Translations under genes and position numbers: made by a program
Notes under the pieces: generated by a model
The model's input: only the letters and a program-made list of their open reading frames with translations
Database searches by the model: none
What the model was told of the DNA's origin: nothing
Source: Aspergillus flavus
Lineage: Eukaryota > Ascomycota > Eurotiomycetes > Eurotiales > Aspergillaceae
Direction of reading: 5' to 3'
DNA length: 64,000 nt
Assembly (NCBI RefSeq): GCF_009017415.1
Contig: NC_092410.1
Location: 2,418,001-2,482,000, forward strand
Part shown: positions 1 through 10,869 of the stretch, piece after piece
Position numbering within the stretch: position 1 is the first letter of the stretch
Layout: each line of letters opens with the position of its first letter

Positions 1-2060
1 GCCCCGTAAGCATTTTTCTCAGTCCACGGGCGATGTGGTGACTGAGGTGACGCTCGCTAGCTCGTCTACTGCAGGACACCATCATCTCAATAACACGTCC
101 AACCAAGGCCCGCACGTATGCGATATCAATGGATAGGCCCGCTGACGCAATAGAATTCTGCTTGCCCGGCTTACTAGGTATACAGCTCGAGCAGCTTCTG
201 GCTGCGATCTTTAACAGAAATACAGCGGCAAAGGTGATCATGCTATGTAGATACAACGGAACACCGACCAAAGCCCTCTGTATGTCAGGCTCATCCAGAA
301 CGACCAATAGAGTGCCAATGGCAGATTCAATGGCCAAGTTTGCACGTTTTTTTCGCTCGTTAGATAAAGGGCGGGCTGACAGTGAACAATGATATGTCCG
401 CAATGCAACAGAATTCAGTTGTAGGCGGGAGAAATGGTAGTGTAGATAGACGGCTTTATAAGGGTACGCACCAACATAACGACTCCCGGCTATTCAATTC
501 GACATGTCAGATCGCAAATTTCAATCAGAAGACACAAGGATAACTATACCTAGGCGAGGTAACCACGCAGACTGCCACTCCTCAAGATCGGCGTCAAATT
601 TGTCGATCGTTGTAAACTCGCTCTCAGGTACCTCAAGGTCGACGTCGGGGCCAAAAGCATGGTATATACGAGTAAGGATAATAAACAAATCTACCTGGCT
701 GTGCAAACGCAGGTCGGATTGTGTTACAGTGGGGGACATAGTAAATGTATTATGATTGGTGATACTCTTGTCCTCATGGATTATGGGCGGTCGGCCATAA
801 GCGATGGAAAAATGGTGCTCCAGGGTCTATTATCGTTAGATCCTGCAATATACAAGTTCAATGGAGAAGACTTACATAGAGAAGATACCATAATCTTGCT
901 TGCTCTTGGTGCTCAGGTGAGCCTTGAGTAGCCTTTCTGTATGATTGGTGCAGGTTGCGCTCGGTTGCAATACGGACTGCATACCCCGATAGCTTCCAAC
1001 TGACATCTGCAAGCCAAAAAGCGCCTATACATAATGCGCGTAAATCATCCAAGGTATGGTGTCTATCAAGCATTGACTCCGATGCTAATTTCGCGAACTC
1101 GGTGTAGCAGGTATCAAAAAGTCTTTCTTTTTGCGGCATATGCAAAGCTGTAACAGCGAGAATGGCTGCAGACAACATTGAAGAAGAGTTTCGGACTGAG
1201 GTGAGGTCCTTATGCACAAGGGCTATACCATCCCATAAATAACGATTGAGCACCTGGTCAAAGAAACAGAACAGCTCCTCCGCTTCCTGTGGATCCACAG
1301 TCCCTCGCGAGATAAGGTCAGTGTCGCGGTCCGAGGTATGATGCCGTTCGGGGGTTCTTTCTTGAATATCACTCAGCTGGGTCACTTCATACAAGCTGCC
1401 CATTGGAGCAGTAACCAATAGTTTCTCTTCCCTGTCAATAGCAATTTGCGATCGTTGCTGGGTGGTGTGGGAAGGCGGGTGGGATATTCCATCCACTGAT
1501 TTAGCACCACCATCGGTCGCATCTCTTCCGACGTCGCCCCTCGAGGTATGTATGTCGTCTGTAGAAACTGTAGACCCCCGTCGACCGCTCTTCTTATGCG
1601 GTGTTTCCGCTGACTTGCCAACGGCCTGATAGTATGAGAGCTCTGGTAGTTGTGCCTTTCTGAGTAGATCTGCCATGGCAAGCTCTATCGTTGTCTTCCA
1701 TCTATACAGTGTGTACAATCGGGTTAGCAAGGAGACTGCTTGGTGGAATCCAGGTTGAAACGAAACAAAGCGCACGTACTCCGCTTCATCGTCCAGCAAA
1801 GTTTGGAGGCTCTTGTTGACGACACATTCCAAGCCCATGCGACGACATCTGGAGCAGACCGATTCCCCTGCCTTCATATCACAACGGACTTTATGCCTTT
1901 TGCATTCGGTGCACGCACGTATTTTTCGCGAAATCTTGGGTACATGTATTGATTCACGTCGAGAGTTAGCCTCCGACGCAGGATATGGCAGAGCACCCCG
2001 GGGAGGTGAAGCGGACGACGCATCGCCATTGGCTTCGAAATCAAGGCGACTGCGTTTCAT
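1..2060 (-). CDS. Zn2Cys6 fungal-specific transcription factor, 3'-truncated by window edge
   Basis: Four exons can be spliced: 2060-1780, 1701-876, 826-550 and 489 to the left edge, giving about 624 residues with no stop seen. A Zn2Cys6 binuclear cluster lies at about residues 50-79 (C-X2-C-X6-C-X8-C-X2-C-X6-C, starting CTECKRHKVRC) behind a basic stretch, so it should bind DNA in the nucleus. After a linker, the fungal transcription factor middle-homology domain is recognisable by the motifs ARLWYLLY and HHFSIAYGRPP, which join across intron 827-875. Intron 1702-1779 is 78 nt, keeps frame and lacks a stop, so unspliced RNA would still read through. I prefer it spliced because this restores a continuous post-cluster helix (DDEAEWKTTIELAMADLLRKA). 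The start is the first ATG of the open frame. It is divergent from FEN1 with 471 bp between starts. The target genes cannot be inferred. Confidence 0.88.
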
Positions 2061-2531
2061 GGTTTAGAAAAATTCATCGTTAAGGTCACAGCTTGCAGTG
2101 GGGGTCTCGTTTCTTTTTATAGATATTGTCTACGGCCACAGAATTGGATTTCAAGTTGGGAAGAGGGGGAAGGGACTGCAGAAGATACTAGTACTGGAGA
2201 GAATGCTAACCTCTCACTGCCTTAGGCCATACTGTTTAAGCTTACTGAAACCGTTCCTTTTCACTGGCCAGGCCTAAGAGGGGACCCTCGAGCCTTAGGC
2301 GAAAGGAATGGGGTTTTCTAGCGGGGAAGTCACGTGGAATGTGTGTCGCCGGAAGCTAACCCCGAAGAGGTCTAATGATGTATTCCCGCCCGTCGCGCGT
2401 TCTCGAAGCTCGGCGCGCGTTTGGTCGCGGTATCACTCTAGAAACCTTTTCTGTGATCTTGGTTAAACCAAGGGAGTAGTTCTGACTGGTTTCCCTCGCG
2501 GTTTTCATATTACAACAGCAGGAAACTCATC
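2061..2531. promoter_or_regulatory. Shared divergent promoter region, transcription factor gene / FEN1
   Basis: This 471-bp spacer lies between two head-to-head start codons, so it must hold both promoters and 5' leaders. I see GC-rich stretches around 2385-2430 and no convincing TATA box. No specific factor site is claimed. Confidence 0.4.
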
Positions 2532-3989
2532 ATGGGTATCAAGCGTAAGTTAACCTCACCCAACCACCTATTGCCCTACCACCGTGTAAGCTCGTTTGGT
2601 ACTGACTTTGATCTCTACAGACCTGTACCAGGTAATCGCGGAGAATGCCCCTGATGCAATCAAAGCGGGGGATATCAAAAACCATTTTGGCCGAAAGGTT
2701 GCTATAGTATGTCAGGTCCTTCCTTGTATTAGCTGTGCACTACGGCGCTGTCTGGGCTAACGGATTATCACTGGAATCTAGGATGCGTATGTAACTTGAT
2801 CGTTCTTTAGGGGAGCAAGCGAAGACTAGAAACTAACATACCACAGCTCCATGAGTATCTACAGTTTTCTCATCGCCGTGCGCTCCGAGGGCCAACAACT
2901 CATGAGCGATACCGGTGAGACCACGTCGCATCTGATGGGCATGTTCTACCGCACTTTGCGAATGGTCGATAACGGAATCAAACCTCTTTATGTTTTTGAT
3001 GGAGCTCCGCCAAAGCTCAAGTCTGGCGAGCTAGCTAAGCGTACCGCTCGGAAAGCCGAAGCTACTGAGGCTCATGAGGAGGCCAAGGAAACCGGCACAG
3101 CGGAGGATGTTGAGAAGTTTTCACGGCGTACAGTACGGGTTACGAGAGATCACAATGCGGAGTGTAAGAAGCTGCTGAAGTTAATGGGTATCCCATACAT
3201 CGACGCCCCCACTGAGGCAGAGGCGCAGTGCGCAGTCCTTGCACGGGCGGGAAAGGTCTATGCTGCTGCTTCCGAGGATATGGACACGTTATGCTTTGAA
3301 GCCCCCATTCTTCTGAGGCATCTTACATTCAGCGAACAGCGAAAAGAACCGATCCTGGAAATCCATCTCAGCCGCGCGCTGGAAGGACTCGATATGGACC
3401 GAAAGCAGGTAAAACCACTCATAATTCCTACAGCAGCGCTTGGTCTTGCTTATGGTTTGCTGTACAGTTTATCGATCTTTGTATCTTACTTGGCTGCGAT
3501 TATTTAGAGCCAATTCCCAAAGTTGGACCTAATACTGCCCTGAAACTCATTCGGGAGTTTGGAAGCCTCGAGAAGGTTGTTGAGCATATGGAGAGCGACC
3601 CGAAAAAGAAATACGTTATTCCGGAAGACTGGCCATACCAGGATGCAAGAGAACTTTTTCTCAACCCAGACGTGAGAGAAGCTAGTCACCCAGACTGCGA
3701 TTTCAAATGGGAGGCACCAGATATTGAAGGCCTTGTGGAATTCTTAGTGAAAGATAAGGGCTTTAACGAAGATCGAGTGCGCAACGGCGCAGCTCGGCTT
3801 CAGAAGAACTTGAAGACTGCCCAGCAGTCACGTCTAGAGGGCTTTTTCAAACCTGTGGCCCGGACCGATGAGGAGAAGGCGAACCTCAAGCGTAAGCACG
3901 ACGAGAAACTTCAGGAGCAGAAGAAACGCAAAAAGGAAGAGGCCAAAGCCAAGAAGGAGGCCAAGGCAAGACCCCGCGGTGCTGGGTGA
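2532..3989 (+). CDS. rad27: Flap endonuclease 1 (FEN1/Rad27)
   Basis: Five exons (2532-2544, 2621-2706, 2782-2786, 2847-3408, 3468-3989) join to a 395-residue protein, the usual FEN1 length. It should remove 5' flaps during Okazaki-fragment maturation and long-patch base excision repair in the nucleus. The N-terminal nuclease region contains GRKVAIDASMSIY with the metal-binding Asp34, then YVFDG, the EAEAQC acidic block and the [13 protein letters not shown] helix-hairpin-helix region. Near the C-terminus QSRLEGFF is a PCNA-interacting PIP box, followed by a Lys/Arg-rich tail. Exon 3 is only 5 nt (GATGC). Without it the codons for Asp34-Ala35 are lost, so its use is strongly implied. Intron 3409-3467 restores the [13 protein letters not shown] segment. 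The start ATG is fixed by the invariant MGIK N-terminus needed for activity in this family. Confidence 0.95.
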
Positions 3990-6536
3990 GAGATTCGCTC
4001 TCCTTGATCCAGTCAATATTTTGCACGACGGGGATGTTCTTAACAAAGCGACGTCTAAGTAGGGGGTCGGAAAAAAAAAAAATCAAAATAAGACGGCGTT
4101 GGCGTTGCGTGAAAAGCTCACTGGGTTGTCGTTTTTTTGGTTCTGAGCTGCGGCGTTTCATTGATGGGTGCAATCACCGACTATAATATTTGTATATCCT
4201 ATGAATAGGGCTAAGATATTTCTGCAGGTAGGAGAGCAGAAAGATGTGATCGTCTCTAGCGCTTATCATCTTCGAGAACATGCCTTTTCTTTTTTTTTAT
4301 CGAGGGATCTGCCATCGTGGATCGGTAAGGCCAGGTCGCCATGTGCCGAGAGACGCTTTCAGTGAAACCCAGCTTGAATTCCGTGATCCCCCTGCGGAGA
4401 AACATGAAAGTAGTAAATATAACGCTTAATCACATAGACATAGCCCTTCTTCATCATTATACCTTCTAAGGAAATGTTTCGCCGGTTGTGACAGCTCATA
4501 GTGTGGTTGGGCATTGTTGTAGTGATGAACACCATCGTACCTCAACACAGCGGATGTTGATTTCTTTGGTTATATCGGGAAATGAGACCAACGTTCGTTC
4601 TAGATGGTGCAGTTAGTAAGCTATTATCTCTAGGAGACAAGGGTTCGCCGTTGTTACCGCTGTAGTCCGGGAGATCAGGTTCAAGAACTCCTAGTTGAGT
4701 GATATATATGGCGGGCGGGGCAGTAGTTGGATCCTACGCACTACAGTAGGGTTACCGAGTCATGAAGGAGATCACAACGCTACTAGAACGCCACGACCAA
4801 TAGATACTAACGGCCTAGCATTAGAGTAGAGCCCATAAGCTCAGTACCCAGACACATCAATTCAACTAGAGGAGATAACTGTGTCGTGCCTGGTATTCCA
4901 TCAATAGCCGCCTCCATGACGATGACCGAGTTTGAGCCGAGCATCCTTAGAGGTATGGGCTGTTCGGTTTAACCTGGCTTGCTCAGGGTACCAGAGGGAA
5001 ACAGGAAATACATATCAAGCAGGAGATAGTCGGGGAGGATCTAGAAATCATGATATTGAGTGGGGGTTGTTTGCTTGGGTATTCATGCTTACTACTAGTA
5101 ATATTCTAGAGACTAGAATCAATCCATGGTCACGATCACTGAGCATGCATCCACCATAGCACAAGTGGGTTTTAGCTAGGTAGACTACAAACTGAGTCTC
5201 CCCAATATTACTATATTTGAGGCACAGGTCCACTGTACGCAGTATTTCGGGGCCTGAATAAAAGGCTTCTTGTACAGTGCAAAACACATGATTCATACAT
5301 GCCTACGACCAGCGCATTGATCAGGCCTCACTGCCAATCGCCAGAGCACCAACCATGGGTTGCGATCTATATTCTTCAAGTAGAGGAACCAATAACCACA
5401 CGACCCGTCAGCGTTTCAAGTATGGAATCTCCTAAGTTAGGAAGAAACTCAAATAGGCGATCCATACATCATCCCCCCTCGTGACCTGAACGGCACGAGG
5501 CGGCCAAATGGAAGCCTCCACGGGGATTCTCCCTCCATCGACAACATGCAAGGGACAGACAGCTCGACACCTTCCGTATAATTTTGACTCTTATGGTCAC
5601 CCGGCAAGCTGCCAGGAGGCCATGAGCTTGATCAAACAGCAGATTTCAATGGCCGACCCCAATGGATGTAGAATCCCCAAAATTGGTTTGGTCAACCCGG
5701 AATTGCTGATCCCGATATAGAGCCAACTAGACCGGAAGGTAGAGCAACTGAAGACAATATTGATGGTTCTTTAAGCTTCGAGAACTAATTAATATAGTCA
5801 TGACGATTGCGATACACTCTTGTCGTCCTTATTATCGCAAAGAACCCTCTGTGGATAGGGGAAAATGATACGGAAATTAGGTACGTATACATGGAAGGAG
5901 GCGCGCCTCAGCGTTCTCTTCTTTCTTTATCCCACCGAAGGCATTAGATAAAGACGTAATATAGGGAAGCTGAGCATATGCCTGGAAAATAATCCCCAAG
6001 GGATATATAACCTAAGAATTATCTAGGAGAAAGAGAAAAACCAAGGAGGGAGAGGGGGTGGTGTGGGAAGAGGTGGAAGCAGAACGCGTAGAAAGACTGC
6101 AGAGGATGCGCGTGGGAGGGAGTTGAGGATGTGCGATCGATGAAATGCAATGGGATATCCACTTCATTACCAAAAGCTAGCGTAAAGGACTACCTCTTAT
6201 CATAATATTGATCACCCGAGAATACGGCCCTACCAATTATCTACCGAGAAAATGCACAAAGAAAAAGGAAAAAAAAAAGTGGGAGGAAAAAAGAGGAGAA
6301 ACAGCAGAGGGACTTTGACGTGTAGGTGCTTGGGAGTGATCTTGTGTCAACACCCGCTGCCCTATAAAGCGCGGATGCCCCGCGGCCTTCCACCCCTTCC
6401 GTCGTCGACTGCTTTTTCTTCTGTTTCCACCAACGATCCACCCTTACGCCTGTTGAACTTGAATCTCGTCTCGTAGACCGAGGTCTCTTTTATAACTTCA
6501 ACTTAATATTACAAGTGATACCTACCCACCCTAACG
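3990..6536. other. 2.5-kb intergenic spacer between FEN1 and histone H1
   Basis: The left end (to about 4200) looks like the FEN1 3' flank, with an A-run near 4071-4083. The remainder contains only short open frames with no recognisable protein, no tRNA-like structure and no transposase or reverse-transcriptase motif. The right end holds the histone H1 promoter. I see nothing else I can support. Confidence 0.4.
6363..6369 (+). promoter_or_regulatory. Candidate TATA box of histone H1
   Basis: The sequence TATAAAG lies 174 nt upstream of the H1 ATG in a CCTATAAAGCGCGG context. This spacing leaves room for a leader of about 140 nt. A TATA element would fit a strongly expressed histone gene, but the transcription start is inferred, not seen. 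Confidence 0.4.
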
Positions 6537-7773
6537 ATGCCTCCCAAGAAAGCTTCCACCGGCGCAGCCAAGAAGACTGCCTCGACTCATGCTTCCTACC
6601 GTGGTATGTCTTTACTGATCTTTCCTCACCACCACATCGCGCCGGAGTGATTATAATATCGTTTTTGTCGCGAATGAGTGCTGATTCATTTGATATAGAT
6701 ATGATCAAGGATGCTATCTTGAATGTGAGTTGATCACGCCGTTCCCGAGGCGCTTTGGGAGATGGATGTTGGGTCCAAACTTCTCCGACCGTGACACGTC
6801 TGCACGGTGCTGGACCATCCCAACGTCACGTCGGAATCTCTTTAATTTTATCTCAAGCTGGTCGCTAACATCTCGTCCTCTAGCTGAAAGAGCGCAATGG
6901 TAGCAGGTATGTTTAGTTTTGTTTTCGCCTCCCCTCACAAGGCCCGGTTCGTCAGCGACGTGGCAACCGCAGAAGGCGCCCAAGTCGCGTATTAGGCTAA
7001 CTTGATCGCCCCATGACAGTCGCCAGTCCATCAAGAAATATGTTTTGGCAAACAACAAGATTGCACCTGCATCTACCAATGCTTTCGATAGCCAGTTCAA
7101 CAAGGCTATTAAGGCAGGTGTTGAGAAGGGTGAATTCACCCAACCCAAGGGTAAGTCAGAATCTATTGCGCTCGCGTTCGACAGTCGTTTCACTTGTGGC
7201 CACCGAACTTAGCACGTTGCTGCGTGTGTCCACTACTCTATTACCGTCGCGTATCCTTTGTTTTGATGGGGTGTGGGCTGACGCGTCTTATCTCCAGGTC
7301 CTTCTGGACCCGTGAAGCTCGCCAAGAAGGAAGCTGCTCCTAAACCTGCTGCCAAGGTAAGTGATCTATGTTTACTCATCTGTCTAGAATTCCACCACGA
7401 TTAATATAATTATCAGAAGAGCACCACCGCCGCTAAGCCGAAGAAGGCTACTGCCACCACTACTAAGAAGGCTGAGAAGGCCGAGAAGGCCGAGAAGCCT
7501 AAGACGACCACCAAGAAGACTGGCACTACTACTACTACCAAGAAGAGTGTCGGCAGACCTAAAGCGAACACCGCGAAGCCTCGCAAAGCATCCACTACTG
7601 TACGTATTGCCACCTATTGCGCTTGTCTCGGGATTGTATACTAACATACAAGCAGGCTCCCGCCGTTGTCGACCAACCCAAGGTCATCGGCAAGACGAAG
7701 TCTGGTCGTGTGACCAAGACAACGGCCAAGCCTGCTGAAAAGGCCACCAAGAAGTCTACCAAGAAGGCCTAAA
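6537..7773 (+). CDS. Linker histone H1, with apparent 1-nt frameshift near the C-terminus
   Basis: Seven exons (6537-6603, 6699-6724, 6884-6906, 7020-7150, 7298-7356, 7417-7599, 7656-7773) encode a short basic N-tail, an H15 winged-helix domain (about residues 17-95, with ERNGSSRQSIKKYV and FNKAIKAGVEKGEF) and a long Lys/Ala/Thr-rich C-tail. It should bind linker DNA and compact chromatin. Exons 2 and 3 are tiny (26 and 23 nt). The frame is consistent up to KSGRVTKTTAKPAE; there a run of five A (7738-7742) shifts the frame, and the expected histone-like ending (ATKKSTKKA then stop at 7771-7773) is in the next frame. Read literally, translation continues in a non-histone frame to a stop at 7800-7802. 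This may be a one-base assembly error or a genuine mutation changing about the last dozen residues. Family identity is secure. Confidence 0.93.
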
Positions 7774-8905
7774 GCCAATGTCTCGCAGAACATATTTTTG
7801 AGCGACTAGTTGATTTCGTGTTCGTTTTGGTTGACTTCACGAGGGCTTCGGGGCTGTATCTTTCTCTTTCTTGGGTTGTATCCCTTCTTTCTTCGGCTGT
7901 AATTTCTTTTTTCTTATCTCTATCTTATGTCGATGCGCTGACTGTTCCTGGGATATGTTGATGGTTTATTCTTTCGTTATCGGTAGGGTTGGCGTCTTGC
8001 GGTGGATATGGGAAACGTCCGTCTTTTTTTTTCCTTTTTTTTTTTTTATTTCCTCTGTGCTTGATATTTATTTGCAGCACGCGTCAGCGGACAGAGCTAC
8101 GTTGTGGAATGGAGTTGATAGCTATGCTTCTTCAGCGGAAGGCCCCATATTCAGTCTCGGTGTAGAATCGTAGAAGTCTCTCAGCCCGGCTTGTGGTCTG
8201 GAGTGCAGATACGTAAGGGAGACTCAAGATTCTTGTTGATCCGACAGCTACACGAGAAACAAATTATTGACTCTGACATGAGCGGCAGCTTTCACGCTTT
8301 CACTAATTCAAGGCAGGGCTGGGGACTGTCGATTGGGTCAATGCTCCTAGCTAATGATCTCTCATACCTAGCATTAACGATGCATATTCTATTTTATGTG
8401 ATCCGAGTGCGGGTGCTCACCTGAGAGGGTAGTAGTAGATGGACTCCAAGCTCCTTGAGCCAATTCCAAAAATAGCAGATAGACGACAAGTACCCACCCA
8501 ATGAGCAATAGTACTCCGTACTACGTAGGTATTTGAAGAATAACCTTGTAAGCACTTTGAGCAGGCGGGTCTGCCACCTCTCAAGGCCCAGTATTGTGTC
8601 AAGTGTGCAATACGAGTTCTTAATCAATACACCGCATATGAGCCTGTCGAGTACTTGAACATACCACTGAAGAATGACGGGCAATACACATAGGAATTCA
8701 TTGCGTCAGGACAGGACAGGATCGTTTGGGTGTGACGTTGGCACCGTCGATCATTAGCACAGCATCCGCCGCGGTGGGATAAGGAGGACCAGGCTGCGTC
8801 TGGGAACCCTATCATGGCGTAATTCCATGAGAATCCTCGTAGTACTAGTAGTAGTATGTGAGTTACTCTTGGAGGAGTAGATATTAGTGATCGAGTAAAG
8901 AAAAA

Positions 8906-8959
8906 GAAGAAGAAGAAGAAGAAGAAGAAGAAGAAGAAGAAGAAGAAGAAGAAGAAGAA
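8906..8959 (+). repeat. (GAA)18 trinucleotide microsatellite
   Basis: Eighteen uninterrupted GAA units lie in an intergenic position. On the opposite strand this is a TTC tract. The low-complexity Leu-rich open frame across it is a by-product of the repeat, not a gene. Confidence 0.95.
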
Positions 8960-10165
8960 AGTTGAGTTTAACGTGTGAAAATATTAATTTTATTATTATT
9001 GTCATTAAATTAATCACTTTTTCGAATTGAGGGAAACATAATTTGCCCGAAACATTTCATTCCATGTTTTAAATACTTCTTGGAAGCGGCAATTGTAGTA
9101 TGAGGACTTTAGTATACTTACTTCCACAAGGATTGTATACATACTCCAGTATACTAGAATTGCCACTAGTACAGCTGCATAGCTTATGCAGTTTGCCGCC
9201 CCGTGTCAGTGTCTCCGTGAAGTGTCAACTTGTCATCGCGATACATACACATACAGGGTACTTCGGGATGTATGATACCCGTTGTTTCAGTGTGCAGTGT
9301 ATGAGGCGATGGGCAATTTCTAATTGATCTTGGCGGATAATATGTACATACTCTGTACATTATGGGGACCGAAACCGATCAATCGGCCTATGGACTTTGT
9401 GCAAATAGTGTCTACTCCATACTAGAGTAATCCTTGGTTTCTAGTTTTGATTCGACATGATGTATAAACATACTCCGGTATACCATCCACATAACCCACA
9501 GATCAATATTAGTCTTGTACAAATATTGTTACCTAAGGGTTACTGTCCAGTAATAGTAGGAGGAATCAATCAAATGGTAAAGCAACACATGGTTGACGTT
9601 CCTGATCTTCCATGATACAGCCGGGGATGGGAACCGTTCCTTACTTATCTGTATGGACTATTACAATACACAGGGCTACCCCGTTGCTAAAAGTAATTAA
9701 TGCTGACTACTTAATCAAAGTGGAGCAAAAGATCCATCCTGACCAGGCACAATAAGTGACACAGATGGGTCCTTCAGGTTTCCATGTAATAGTATCTACC
9801 AACCAGCCTCCTTTTTGCATTGCGATGTTATGATTATACTTAGTGTTCAGTAAAAGAGAAATTTGAAAAATAAGAATAAGAGGTAGAGCACTTTAGTTTC
9901 TCTGCGTGCCACGGGGCATCAACCATCTGTTTCTTTATCTGCCAAAAAGGATACTTACCTCTGCATTATACACCCCTCTTTACTTACTACGGAGTATACC
10001 CGCTACTAGGTAACTACTACTAGGTACAAGTACGGGAGGTACGGAGTCTAGGTATGTACATTGTACATACAAGGTACCTCACTTCGTACATACCTCATAC
10101 AGTCATACAGTGTAATACTACCCCTTCTCCAGGCACCCTTTTTTCCTCTTGTAAGGTTTTTTCCC

Positions 10166-10186
10166 TTTTTTTTTTTTTTTTTTTTT
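10166..10186 (+). repeat. Poly-T tract (21 nt) in pyrimidine-rich promoter/leader
   Basis: A 21-T run starts a long C/T-rich stretch that extends towards the MSS4 start codon at 10870. Pyrimidine-rich tracts are common upstream of expressed fungal genes. No function is assigned beyond that. Confidence 0.7.
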
Positions 10187-10869
10187 CTTCTTCCTTCTCC
10201 CGTTGTCCTGCCCAGGCCAGAGTTACAATACCGGCCCATACCGAATTATGAAGTCTTTTTCCCTCTTCCCCTTCCCTACTTGAGAATAATACCGTCAGTC
10301 TTGTTCCTCTTCCAAAGTTTCCCCCAACCCATCAATCATCCCATAACGTCGACTTGTGTCTACTTTTCACACACTCTCTCTACTCGTCCTCCTTCCCCTC
10401 CTTCTCTAATTCGCCCTTTAATCAACAGCTCTTCCTTCTACTTTTCCGTCCGGCTTACCTCTCTTTTCGCACTCACTAATCGTCTTGAACTCGAATACGT
10501 TTGCTGTGCCGGTACTGGTCGACATACAATTCGCCATTTTCCTTTCGTTTGATGAACATGCCAATCCGTCGTTAAATTGATGCCACGCCCTCCCGGCTGG
10601 TGGCTTCGCTCGACTCGGGGACTTTGTACTTGCATCTCGAATCCTGCCATTGATCGGTCGCTGCCACTCTTCTATCCCCCTTCCTTTCCTCGCTATCTTC
10701 ACTCCCGTCGTCGGCCGGAGAGACAGTCGACCCCGGTTCCCGCCCAGCACGCTGGCTGTTTGCTGAGCTTAATAGGCCCACGCAGGTCTCACCTCACCGT
10801 TCTATCCCCTCCTTTATATACACATCGGTCGGCGCTTCCACTTTGTGCCGGAGTCGAAACCTAGCGACC

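Larger units (their letters stand above)
7803..10869. other. 3-kb spacer, H1 3' flank and long PI4P5K upstream region
   Basis: No open frame here resembles a known protein. The region holds T-rich H1 downstream sequence (about 8020-8050), a GAA microsatellite, several short TACTCCGTA-type motifs and, at the right end, a pyrimidine-rich stretch (about 10130-10860) that is probably promoter and 5' leader of the downstream kinase gene. Nothing else is supported. Confidence 0.4.

Noticed and set aside
8754..9017. Poly-Leu ORF opposite the GAA repeat
   Set aside because: It is a pure by-product of the microsatellite on the other strand.
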